From: JAKQIM01 sp964633225
GTDB taxonomy: Bacteria > Chloroflexota > Anaerolineae > Anaerolineales > UBA4823
Assembly (NCBI GenBank): GCA_964633225.1
Contig: CAZWFQ010000044.1
Span: forward strand, 1-29,378
DNA length: 29,378 nucleotides
Reading direction: 5' to 3'
The stretch's first letter is position 1. Each line of letters opens with the position of its first letter. Position numbers and translations under genes: made by a program. Shown one piece after another: positions 1-5,703 of the stretch. The notes beneath the pieces are model-generated. The model was given only the letters and a program-made list of their open reading frames with translations, did not search any database and was not told the origin of the DNA.

Positions 1-69
1 CCGGTCTTTGGATTATTGGGTGTGCTGGCGGGGGTGTGGATCAGCCGCAAGAAAGGCGGAACTCAATGA
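1..69 (+). CDS. C-terminal end of a membrane-anchored protein (partial)
   Basis: Frame 1 is open from the first base to a TGA at 67-69 and encodes the last 22 residues of a protein whose start lies outside the window. The tail is a hydrophobic stretch (FGLLGVLAGVW) followed by a basic end (SRKKGGTQ), the usual look of a C-terminal transmembrane anchor with a positive cytoplasmic stop. Its TGA overlaps the ATG of the next gene as ATGA (66-69), a classic translational coupling arrangement, and this is the main reason to believe it is real. Function cannot be told from the fragment; an exported surface protein anchored by its C-terminus is the likeliest reading. Confidence 0.6.
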   Translation, partial: PVFGLLGVLAGVWISRKKGGTQ

Positions 70-347
70 AACGCCGGCTGTTGTTTGCCACGCTGATCTG
101 CGCGCTGGCTTTGCTCAGCCTGGCCAGCCTGGCCCACGCCCAGGGCCTGCTGGACCTGCCCTGGTGGACGGCGGATGGCGGCGGCGGGCTGAGCCAGGGC
201 GGGGCTTACACCCTGCACGGCACGGCCGGCCAACCCGAGGCGGCCTTCTCGCAGGGCGGGGCTTACACCCTCTCCGGCGGCTTTTGGGCTGGGCAAGGGA
301 TCATTGAGGCCTTCGAGCAGATCTTCCTGCCGTTGGCGATGAAATGA
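66..347 (+). CDS. Small secreted protein with SQGGAYTL repeats
   Basis: A 93-residue protein. The start at 66 is chosen because it opens a clear signal peptide (MKRRLL, then a Leu/Ala core ending in AHA, cleavage expected after residue 25) and because AAAGGCGG lies just upstream. The mature part carries two copies of a Gly-rich unit built on SQGGAYTL, separated by HGTAGQPEAAF, with the last unit ending in SGGFW, and the protein ends in IFLPLAMK. From memory, the pattern 'GGGYTLSGTIGQPD...SGGFW' and a terminal 'YLPLV-K/R'-like tail are common on secreted proteins of Chloroflexi; their role is not known to me. The gene is coupled to the anchored protein upstream (ATGA overlap) and followed at once by a terminator, so it is the last gene of that operon. 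It may be a surface or sorting-related protein. Confidence 0.75.
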   Translation: MKRRLLFATLICALALLSLASLAHAQGLLDLPWWTADGGGGLSQGGAYTLHGTAGQPEAAFSQGGAYTLSGGFWAGQGIIEAFEQIFLPLAMK

Positions 348-352
348 TAGCC

Positions 353-394
353 ATCCCCCTCGCAGCCTGGCCCCCTGTGAGGGGGATTTGTTTT
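353..394 (+). terminator. Rho-independent terminator after the repeat protein
   Basis: ATCCCCCTC (353-361) pairs with GAGGGGGAT (379-387) around a 17-nt loop and is followed by TTGTTTT. It ends the plus-strand operon. The minus-strand gene finishing at 393 has no U-tract beyond the hairpin, so it acts mainly on the plus strand. Confidence 0.75.
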
Positions 395-1289
395 ACTTCG
401 GCCGCCGTTCCCACTCGGCAACGGCGCCCTTGATGGCGCTGCGCACTTCTTCGTCTGGAACGGCATCCACGCCGGGGTAGCGGGCACTGTCCACCTTCAC
501 CATCACCCCTTCCACGGGGTCCAACATCAGGGCAATGCCGCGCCCTTCCAGGGGGGTGCCGCGCAGGCGTTGCTGCAAGATCTCGTCGATCTGCTCGGGG
601 ATGCTGCGGAACTGCGGCGCGGCCGCGGGTGTGCTGGCAGTGCGGCTGATGGCTTCCAGCGGCTTGGCTTTGACCGGCTGGATGCCTGGCTCTACCTTCA
701 GGCCAGCCAGGGCCGGGCGGCTGGGGGCGGGCGGTGTGATGGGCGCAGCACCCGCTGCCGCAGCGCCCGCTGCAGCGCCCATCACTGGGAGGCTGGCGCC
801 GGGCGCAGCCGGGGTGGGCGGCGGGATGGGCACAGCCGTGGGCGGTATGGCCAACCATTTTTGCAACAGGCTGCCTCCGGCTGCCAGCAGGCGCTGTTGG
901 CTGCTGCTTAACTGGCTGGGATGGTGGTAAATGTAGCCGTCCACCTGCACGGCAAACTCGCCGCTTTGCGGGTTGCGCAGCAGGCGCACCACCTCTGCCA
1001 GGCCGCTGGCGGAGGGCGCCGGCGGGGTGGGGCTTACCGGCGCAGCGGAGACGGCAGGGGCGGCCTGGGCCGGCGGTGTGTACATAGGGCTGGACGCAGC
1101 GGATGGCTCGCCCAGCGGATCCGGCAGGCGCGCAGAGGCCTCGTCGATACGCTGGCCCTTGCTCTTGGACGATTTGGCCATCCCCGGGCCGGTGTCGTCT
1201 TTCTTGCGCATCGACATCGCCACGCCAATGGCGATCAAGCCGACCGACACCACAAGTAAAATGATCAGGAAAACCATATAATTTTCCAT
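393..1289 (-). CDS. Anchored low-complexity protein of unknown function
   Basis: A 298-residue protein. The N-terminus is one hydrophobic helix (about residues 5-25: MVFLIILLVVSVGLIAIGVAM) followed by a basic stretch (RKKDD). Two long Pro/Ala-rich linkers (about 65-95 and 148-195) surround a short ordered block (about 95-145, with GEFAVQVDGYIYHHPSQL), and a C-terminal block (about 225-298) contains IPEQIDEILQQRL, GIALMLDPVEGVMVKVDSARYPGVD and a final EWERRPK. The topology suggests a single-pass protein with a large soluble domain, probably cytoplasmic given the basic residues after the helix. I do not recognise the family. The start at 1289 has a GGGAG ribosome site about 8 nt upstream, and the gene begins 3 nt after the fpg stop, so it is the last gene of the 4105-to-393 operon. 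Confidence 0.75.
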   Translation of the reverse strand: MENYMVFLIILLVVSVGLIAIGVAMSMRKKDDTGPGMAKSSKSKGQRIDEASARLPDPLGEPSAASSPMYTPPAQAAPAVSAAPVSPTPPAPSASGLAEVVRLLRNPQSGEFAVQVDGYIYHHPSQLSSSQQRLLAAGGSLLQKWLAIPPTAVPIPPPTPAAPGASLPVMGAAAGAAAAGAAPITPPAPSRPALAGLKVEPGIQPVKAKPLEAISRTASTPAAAPQFRSIPEQIDEILQQRLRGTPLEGRGIALMLDPVEGVMVKVDSARYPGVDAVPDEEVRSAIKGAVAEWERRPK

Positions 1290-1292
1290 GGC

Positions 1293-2114
1293 TCAGCTCC
1301 CTGTTTTTTGGCATTGGGGACAGTAATGGGTGCCGCGCTGTCCCACCACGGTGCGGGCTACCGGCGTGCCGCAGACCGGGCAGGGCTGGCCGGTGCGCTG
1401 GTAGACGCGAAAATGGTTTTGAAAATCGCCGCCGCGGTAGACCCAATCAATGCTGGCCCCGTTGCGGCGGATGCCGTCGGTGAGAACGCTGCGGATGGCT
1501 TCCCACAGCGATCCGGCCTCTGCAACGCTCAGGCTGTCGGCGCGCCGCAGGGGGTGCAAACCAGCCATGTGCAGGGCTTCATCGGTGTAGATGTTGCCCA
1601 GCCCGGCGATGAAGGTTTGATCGAGCAGCAGCGGCTTGAGCTGGCGGCGGGTTTGCAGCAGCTTGTGGTGCAGGCCGGCGGCGTTAAAGCCCTCTGCCAG
1701 CGGCTCGGGGCCCAGGCGGCTGATGATGGGCTGGGGGTCGGTCAACAGCCAGGCGCGGCCGAACTTGCGCGCATCGTTGAAGGCCAGGCGCAGGCCGCCA
1801 TCCAGCTCCAGGCACAGGCGGTCGTGCGCTTGAAGGGGGGCGCTGGCGGGTTCGAGGCGCAGGTCGCCGCTCATGCGCAGGTGCAAGAGCAGCCAGTCGG
1901 GCTCAAGCTGGATCACCAGGTACTTAGCACGCCGCCCCACCTGGCGGATGGCTTGCCCGGCGATGCGGGCGGTGAATTCGGCTGGGGCAGGTTCAGCCAG
2001 GGTGCGCGGCCAGAGCAGGTGGGCGCGCTGGATGCTCCGGCCAGGCAGGCCGGGGCCGCCGCGCTCGCCGCGCAGGCTGCTGGCAATCGTCTCAACCTCA
2101 GGCAGTTCTGGCAT
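1293..2114 (-). CDS. mutM: Formamidopyrimidine-DNA glycosylase (Fpg/MutM)
   Basis: A 273-residue bifunctional DNA glycosylase/AP lyase that removes oxidised purines such as 8-oxoguanine. The start is fixed by chemistry: the protein must begin (M)PELPEVE because Pro2 is the catalytic nucleophile and Glu3 is also essential. This places the ATG at 2114, although a GTG nine bases upstream extends the frame. Lys64 (in RRAKYLV) matches the conserved beta-clamp lysine; the helix-2-turn-helix motif QTFIAGLGNIYTDEAL is present; the C-terminal zinc finger has C245, C248, C265 and C268 with the intercalating Arg260 (QRGTHYC). Length is typical. Its start overlaps the upstream acetyltransferase stop by 17 bp. 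The only strong ribosome site (GAGGAG, 2116-2121) is just 1 nt from the ATG, unusually close, so initiation may rely on coupling. Confidence 0.95.
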   Translation of the reverse strand: MPELPEVETIASSLRGERGGPGLPGRSIQRAHLLWPRTLAEPAPAEFTARIAGQAIRQVGRRAKYLVIQLEPDWLLLHLRMSGDLRLEPASAPLQAHDRLCLELDGGLRLAFNDARKFGRAWLLTDPQPIISRLGPEPLAEGFNAAGLHHKLLQTRRQLKPLLLDQTFIAGLGNIYTDEALHMAGLHPLRRADSLSVAEAGSLWEAIRSVLTDGIRRNGASIDWVYRGGDFQNHFRVYQRTGQPCPVCGTPVARTVVGQRGTHYCPQCQKTGS

Positions 2115-2637
2115 ACTCCTCACGCAGCACGCTCATCATTAATACATCTACATATTGGCCGTCTTGGAATTCACCCTGGCGTTGGCGGCCCTCATGCACA
2201 AAACCGGCCTTCTCGTAGCAGTGGATGGCGCGCGGGTTGTTGGAAAAGACGCGCAAGAAGATGCGGTTGAGGTTGAGGGTGTCGAAGCCGTGGCGCAGCA
2301 GCAAGCTCACCGCCTCGGTGCCGTAACCCTGGTTCCAGTAAGCTTTCTCGCCGATCATGATGCCAAATTCGCTTGCCCGGCTGCGCCAATCAATATTGAT
2401 AAAGCTGCAGCTTCCAATCAAGAGCCAGCCCTCACCCAGGCGGGCTTCGATGCACAAGACGCGCTCATCGGGTGGCCGCTTGCTTAACGTTTCGAACCAG
2501 GCCTCTTCTTCGATCAATGACCAGGGCAGGTGCATGGCCATGCCAGCCCGCACCTCGGGGTCGTTGAGCCAGGTGACGAAGGTGGGGAGATCGGTTTTTT
2601 CAGCGTGACGAAAGCGGATTCTATCACCGTAAATCAT
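2098..2637 (-). CDS. GNAT-family N-acetyltransferase (RimJ/RimL-like)
   Basis: A 179-residue acetyl-CoA-dependent acyltransferase. It opens with GDRIRFRHAEKTDLPTFVTWLND, typical of the RimJ/RimL-type (Acetyltransf_3) branch. The acetyl-CoA pyrophosphate loop is seen in IGEKAYWNQGYGTEAVSLLL (about residues 95-114). The late motif NPRAIHCYEKAGFVHEGRQRQ (about 134-154) is the conserved strand 6/helix 4 region with the N..A...Y.K.GF signature. The substrate could be a ribosomal protein N-terminus, an aminoglycoside or a small metabolite; the sequence does not decide. A GAGAGGTG ribosome site precedes the ATG. It lies 10 nt after meaB and overlaps fpg, so it is co-transcribed, but there is no evident functional link to either. 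Confidence 0.9.
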   Translation of the reverse strand: MIYGDRIRFRHAEKTDLPTFVTWLNDPEVRAGMAMHLPWSLIEEEAWFETLSKRPPDERVLCIEARLGEGWLLIGSCSFINIDWRSRASEFGIMIGEKAYWNQGYGTEAVSLLLRHGFDTLNLNRIFLRVFSNNPRAIHCYEKAGFVHEGRQRQGEFQDGQYVDVLMMSVLREEYARTA

Positions 2638-2647
2638 GCTACACCTC

Positions 2648-3682
2648 TCAGCATTGGACTAATTTTTCAACCGCCTGGTAAGGCGAGATGCTGTGGGCAA
2701 ACAGGGCCTCGAGGGTCTGCTCGTAGAGGCCAGGGGTCAGGTGCTCGCGCCAACAGCGTACCAGGCGTTCTTGCAGCAGCAGCTCCAGCTCGGCTTGCAG
2801 GCGGGTGCGGGTGCGGCGCTGCCAGGCGCCGGTGGCTTCCAGGTGGGCGCGATGTGCCGCAATGGCCTCCACCAGGGCCGGCAGTCCCTCGCCGGTGGTG
2901 GCGATGGTGCGCTGAATGGAGGGCGTCCAGGTGTTGTTCAATTCTTCGCCAGGTGCCGCCGCGTCTTGAGTCACCAGGTGCGAGGCAGCCGTATGACGAA
3001 GCTTAGGGTGCACAGCCGCCGAAAGCTCCAGCATGCCGCGCAGGGCGCGTTCGGTGTGATCTGCGCCAGGGTGATCGGCCTTGTTGACGACCAGGATGTC
3101 GGCAATCTCAAGAATGCCGGCTTTGATAGCCTGGATATCGTCGCCCAGGCCGGGGGCTTCCACCACCAGGGTCGTGTGCGCCAGGCGGGCAATATCGACC
3201 TCAGCCTGGCCTACGCCCACTGTCTCGATCAGCACCACCTCGAAGCCCGCCGCATCGAAAACTTGCGCCAGGGCGGCGGTGGCCGAAGCCAGCCCGCCCA
3301 AAGAGCCGCGGGCGGCCATGGAACGGATGAATACACCGGGGTCACCCGCCAGGTCGCGCATGCGGATACGGTCGCCGAGGATGGCCCCGCCGGTGAAGGG
3401 GCTGGTGGGGTCTACCGCCACCACCGCCACGCGGCGGGGTGGGGCGCACCGGCTTGTCTCATCGCCGTCCGCAGGCTGGCGGTAAGCACGCGCCAATTGG
3501 TTGACCAGGGATGATTTGCCGGTGCCGGGGGCGCCGGTGACGCCAATGAGATGGGCGCGCCCGGTGTGATGGAAGAGCGCATCCAGGGCGGCGCGGCCCT
3601 GGGCTGTGCCGTTCTCCACCTGGGTCAGGGTGCGCGCCAAAGCCAGGCGGTCTCCCGCCAGGACGGCTTCAGCCAGGCTCAT
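2648..3682 (-). CDS. meaB: MeaB/ArgK-family G3E-type GTPase, methylmalonyl-CoA mutase chaperone
   Basis: A 344-residue P-loop GTPase. MeaB proteins gate delivery of adenosylcobalamin to methylmalonyl-CoA mutase and protect it from inactivation. The Walker A motif is GVTGAPGTGKSS (residues 47-58); VAVDPTSPFTGGAILGDRIRM and ETVGVGQAE are the switch regions characteristic of this family; NKAD is the guanine-specificity motif; a helical C-terminal region (about 275-344) would be the dimerisation arm. Length is normal. It follows the B12-binding mutase subunit gene with a 15-nt gap, which makes the MeaB role much more likely than the old ArgK (arginine transport kinase) name. The start has a G-rich CGGGGGCC upstream. 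The large catalytic mutase subunit is not in this window. Confidence 0.93.
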   Translation of the reverse strand: MSLAEAVLAGDRLALARTLTQVENGTAQGRAALDALFHHTGRAHLIGVTGAPGTGKSSLVNQLARAYRQPADGDETSRCAPPRRVAVVAVDPTSPFTGGAILGDRIRMRDLAGDPGVFIRSMAARGSLGGLASATAALAQVFDAAGFEVVLIETVGVGQAEVDIARLAHTTLVVEAPGLGDDIQAIKAGILEIADILVVNKADHPGADHTERALRGMLELSAAVHPKLRHTAASHLVTQDAAAPGEELNNTWTPSIQRTIATTGEGLPALVEAIAAHRAHLEATGAWQRRTRTRLQAELELLLQERLVRCWREHLTPGLYEQTLEALFAHSISPYQAVEKLVQC

Positions 3683-3697
3683 GCAAGGCCCCCGCGT

Positions 3698-4105
3698 TCA
3701 GGCAGCCTCGCCCAACACGGCGCGGCGGATAGCGGCAATGTAGGTTTCGCTGAGCGTACCAGGGCCGTAAACGCCCATCACGCCCATCTCCAGCAGTTGG
3801 GGCAGGTCTTCTTCGGGGATGATGCCGCCCACAAAGACCTTGACCTTCTCTTGCCCGTTGGCCTTGAGCAGCTCAAGCACGCGGGGAACAAGAGCCATGT
3901 GGGCGCCGGAAAGCACCGAAAGCCCCACTGCGTCGACATCTTCCTGCAAGGCCGCTTCAGCGATCATTTCAGGGGTCTGGCGCAGGCCAGTATAGATGAT
4001 TTCCATGCCGGCATCGCGCAGGGCACGGGCGACGACTTTGGCGCCGCGGTCGTGGCCATCGAGGCCGGGCTTTGCAATCAGTACGCGGATTTTTTGTTCG
4101 GTCAT
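3698..4105 (-). CDS. Methylmalonyl-CoA mutase small subunit / cobalamin-binding domain
   Basis: A 135-residue stand-alone B12-binding domain. The DxHxxG cobalamin signature is seen as LDGHDRG with His18 as the lower axial ligand; GLSVLSGAH and VFVGGIIP are the other two conserved loops that hold the nucleotide tail. In many archaea and some bacteria methylmalonyl-CoA mutase is split into a catalytic subunit and this small one; together they convert (R)-methylmalonyl-CoA and succinyl-CoA in propionate metabolism. Pairing with meaB 15 nt downstream supports this. The ATG at 4105 (MTEQKIRV) is preferred over a GTG two codons upstream because a TATAAT box ends 6 nt before it and no ribosome site is present, suggesting a leaderless message. 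It could serve another B12 mutase, such as isobutyryl- or ethylmalonyl-CoA mutase. Confidence 0.92.
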   Translation of the reverse strand: MTEQKIRVLIAKPGLDGHDRGAKVVARALRDAGMEIIYTGLRQTPEMIAEAALQEDVDAVGLSVLSGAHMALVPRVLELLKANGQEKVKVFVGGIIPEEDLPQLLEMGVMGVYGPGTLSETYIAAIRRAVLGEAA

Positions 4106-4111
4106 GGGCAC

Positions 4112-4120
4112 ATTATAGCA
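4112..4120 (-). promoter_or_regulatory. Extended -10 promoter of the mutase subunit-meaB operon
   Basis: On the minus strand TGC (4120-4118) precedes a perfect TATAAT (4117-4112), then GTGCCC and the ATG at 4105. Transcription starting about 7 nt after the box would begin at or next to the A of the ATG, giving a leaderless mRNA. No convincing -35 hexamer is visible, as expected for a TG-extended -10. It would drive the whole five-gene operon. Confidence 0.6.
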
Positions 4121-4235
4121 GTGGATGGCGGTTAGTGGATAGAGATTGGTTGCCGGAAATACCCGGGTGGAAAACCGACCGAAAAAATCTACCCTACAGA
4201 TGCCACTTCTGTTTCTGGGGTCTGGTACTTTCGGC

Positions 4236-4254
4236 TATAATTACCTGGAGGAGG
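4236..4254 (+). promoter_or_regulatory. -10 box and strong ribosome site of the zinc-ribbon gene
   Basis: TATAAT lies at 4236-4241 and GGAGGAGG at 4247-4254, 8 nt before the ATG at 4263. The -35 region is weak (TTCTGG near 4213). The 4121-4235 stretch between the divergent genes shows nothing else I can identify. Confidence 0.5.
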
Positions 4255-4262
4255 CAAAGTTC

Positions 4263-4416
4263 ATGACATCCCCACAATTTTGTCGTTATTGCGGCGGTCC
4301 GCTCAGCCACGGCGCTAATTTCTGTGCCCGCTGCGGCAAGCCGGTGGCGCACAGCCGCACCCCCGCGCCTGCCCCTACGCCGCACATACCGCCTCCCCCG
4401 CCTTTGCCGCAAATGC
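4263..4416 (+). CDS. Zinc-ribbon protein, N-terminal part (cut by gap)
   Basis: The first 51 residues of a protein interrupted by the 100-N gap. It starts after an excellent GGAGGAGG site. Residues 7-24 form a zinc ribbon: C7-x2-C10 (FCRYCGG) and C21-x2-C24 (FCARCGK). A Pro-rich linker follows (about 31-50). The gene 578 nt beyond the gap (4994-5368) begins with the same design, so the two are likely paralogues. The open frame after the gap (4517-4954) probably encodes the rest of this protein, but the frames do not match across the 100 N, as expected if the gap length is a placeholder. Zinc ribbons of this kind often mark Chloroflexi and Firmicutes envelope proteins of unknown role; they may bind zinc structurally or mediate protein contacts. 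Confidence 0.75.
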
Positions 4417-4516
4417 NNNNNNNNNNNNNNNNNNNNNNNNNNNNNNNNNNNNNNNNNNNNNNNNNNNNNNNNNNNNNNNNNNNNNNNNNNNNNNNNNNNN
4501 NNNNNNNNNNNNNNNN
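4417..4516. other. Assembly gap (100 N)
   Basis: Exactly 100 N, the usual placeholder for a scaffold join of unknown length. It falls in the proline-coding, GC-rich, repetitive linker of the zinc-ribbon gene, a typical assembly break point. Confidence 0.98.
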
Positions 4517-4954
4517 GCGGTGCGCCAATCGGGCCTGATGGGTTTGAAGATGGAATACTTTGTGATTGTGCTGACCAACTTGCGCCTGCTCTTTGCCGCC
4601 CAGACCCAAAAGATGATGGCCGACAATGTCAAGCAAGCTCGCGATGCGGCCAAGCAGCAAGGGGCAGGCTTCTTTAAGCAGTGGGGGGCGCAGCTTGGCG
4701 CCAATTCGGGCCAGCAGTACCTGGGCATGCAGCCCCAGCAGATCCTGGCTGAAACCCCCGGCAACTACTTCTTGCCTGCAAACCAACTCCGCCGCATCCA
4801 CCTGAAGGAGGTGGATGACGACGATGGCGGCACCACCCAGTACTTTATTGAGTTTGAAGCAGTGAGCGGTAAGCAGAAGTTCCGCCTGAATCATATGCGT
4901 ACTCGCGAGCTAAAAAAGCAGCTTCAGCAGTACTATGGCAACATTGTGCGCTGA
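4517..4954 (+). CDS. C-terminal part of a zinc-ribbon/PH-like protein (cut by gap)
   Basis: The frame is open from the first base after the gap to the TGA at 4952-4954 (146 codons). The fragment begins AVRQSGLMGLKMEYFVIVLTNLRLLFAAQT, then an Ala/Lys/Gln-rich helix (about 35-70) and a closing beta-rich part with YFLPANQLRRIHLKEVDDDD, TQYFIEFEAVSGKQKFRLN and a Lys/Gln-rich final helix (ELKKQLQQYYGNIV). 'VLTNLRLLF', strands and a terminal helix resemble PH-like domains found in bacterial membrane-associated proteins; this is a fold guess only. It most likely completes the zinc-ribbon protein starting at 4263, but a separate gene starting inside the gap cannot be excluded. The next gene starts 39 nt downstream. 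Confidence 0.65.
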   Translation, partial: AVRQSGLMGLKMEYFVIVLTNLRLLFAAQTQKMMADNVKQARDAAKQQGAGFFKQWGAQLGANSGQQYLGMQPQQILAETPGNYFLPANQLRRIHLKEVDDDDGGTTQYFIEFEAVSGKQKFRLNHMRTRELKKQLQQYYGNIVR

Positions 4955-4993
4955 GGCGCGGTGGGGAGCTTACAGCCTGCCCAAGGAGAAAAA

Positions 4994-5368
4994 ATGAGCG
5001 ATATCCCGAATTATTGCGAACACTGTGGCGCTCCGGTTGCCATCAGCGGGGCCAAATTTTGCGAGCGGTGCGGCCAGGCGCTTGGGCAGCCAACGGCATC
5101 GGCAGCCACCATCATCGGCCAGCCGCCTCTCAGCATTCCGCCTGCCCCGCCGCCCCCTGCGGTGCCGGTTCCGCCCCCACCCCCGGCCTATGTGCCGCCC
5201 CCTGCGGCCTATACCCCACTGCCTCCCTATCACCCAGCCCGTGCCAGGCCCGCGGCTGTGCCCCAAAAGGGCGGCGCCAAGTGGCCGATCCTCCTGGCAG
5301 TGGGCTGTCTGGGTATCTTATGCCTGGCTGCGGCGGCGGTGGCTGCTTTCTATTTTCTCAGCCTATAG
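4994..5368 (+). CDS. Zinc-ribbon, proline-rich, C-terminally anchored membrane protein
   Basis: A 124-residue protein. The ATG at 4994 is preferred over an in-frame start 33 nt upstream because AAGGAG sits at 4983-4988 and the zinc ribbon begins right after. C8-x2-C11 and C23-x2-C26 form the ribbon. Residues 45-90 are almost pure Pro/Ala/Val/Tyr (a flexible spacer), then a basic patch (KGGAKW) and one transmembrane helix at the very end (about 97-122, PILLAVGCLGILCLAAAAVAAFYFLSL). The layout predicts a tail-anchored protein with its zinc ribbon in the cytoplasm. It is a paralogue of the N-terminal part of the preceding gene and is probably in its operon. Function unknown. A terminator follows within 10 nt. 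Confidence 0.85.
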   Translation: MSDIPNYCEHCGAPVAISGAKFCERCGQALGQPTASAATIIGQPPLSIPPAPPPPAVPVPPPPPAYVPPPAAYTPLPPYHPARARPAAVPQKGGAKWPILLAVGCLGILCLAAAAVAAFYFLSL

Positions 5369-5374
5369 AAACAG

Positions 5375-5422
5375 AAACGGGGGCTGTCTCAAGCCCCACT
5401 GGTAAGACAGGCCCCCGTTTTG
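5375..5422 (+). terminator. Terminator after the zinc-ribbon genes
   Basis: AAACGGGGGC plus TGTCT (5375-5389) pairs with AGACAGG plus CCCCCGTTT (5405-5421) with one bulged base and a 15-nt loop, then TTTT. The A-rich left flank means it may also act on the convergent minus-strand small gene ending at 5440. Confidence 0.8.
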
Positions 5423-5439
5423 AAAACTGATCTGTACGC

Positions 5440-5556
5440 TTAGACAGGTTTTTTGGTAGGAAGTTTCTTTTGCTTATCGGACTGTTTTTTCTCGTTCTGC
5501 TGCTGCTTTTGCTTCTTAGCTTTTTCTTTATCCTTCTTGCTGCCTTTTTCTCCCAT
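5440..5556 (-). CDS. Small Lys/Gln-rich basic protein (38 aa)
   Basis: A 38-residue open frame running from an ATG at 5556 to TAA at 5440-5442. It begins MGEKGSKKDKEKAKKQ, contains a Gln run and ends LPTKKPV; about 40 percent of the residues are lysine. AAAGGAG lies 8 nt upstream of this ATG, whereas an overlapping ATG at 5561 in another frame is only 2 nt from the same site and gives a much less regular protein. A good promoter (CTGACA-18 nt-TATAAT) sits upstream and a terminator beyond the stop, so it is a self-contained transcription unit. Short proteins starting MGxKGSKKDK are, as I recall, widespread in bacteria and uncharacterised; binding to RNA or DNA through charge is a guess. No structure or catalytic motif is visible. 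Confidence 0.75.
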   Translation of the reverse strand: MGEKGSKKDKEKAKKQKQQQNEKKQSDKQKKLPTKKPV

Positions 5557-5582
5557 AGCATGTCTCCTTTGAGGGGATGATT

Positions 5583-5600
5583 CCTACCTGGCGAGGTAGG
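5583..5600 (-). other. Short hairpin in the leader of the small basic protein
   Basis: CCTACC (5583-5588) and GGTAGG (5595-5600) form a 6-bp stem with a 6-nt loop inside the predicted 5' leader, about 27 nt before the start codon. It could influence translation or stability; no known riboswitch pattern fits. Confidence 0.4.
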
Positions 5601-5614
5601 ATATAGATAACCGT

Positions 5615-5644
5615 ATTATAGCGCGTCTTGCAAGATCGTGTCAG
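5615..5644 (-). promoter_or_regulatory. Sigma-70-type promoter of the small basic protein
   Basis: Minus strand: CTGACA (5644-5639), 18-nt spacer, TATAAT (5620-5615). Eleven of twelve consensus bases match. Predicted start of transcription is near 5608, giving a leader of about 50 nt. Confidence 0.65.
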
Positions 5645-5703
5645 CACCTCCTGTGCTATACTTTGCAACGGTCAATGCAACCAGATCGTATGAGGCATCC
5701 CGG

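Noticed and set aside
301..1446. Minus-strand open frame of 381 codons
   Set aside because: It is an out-of-frame shadow of the anchored protein and the fpg end; low-complexity Arg/Pro-rich translation, no ribosome site.
5358..5561. Minus-strand 67-codon frame starting MLWEKKAARR
   Set aside because: Overlaps the 38-codon frame; its ATG is only 2 nt from the ribosome site and it runs through the terminator hairpin.
5628..5662. TTGCAA ... TATACT as an acetate kinase promoter
   Set aside because: The spacer is 23 nt, too long for a sigma-70 promoter; no better plus-strand pair was found.
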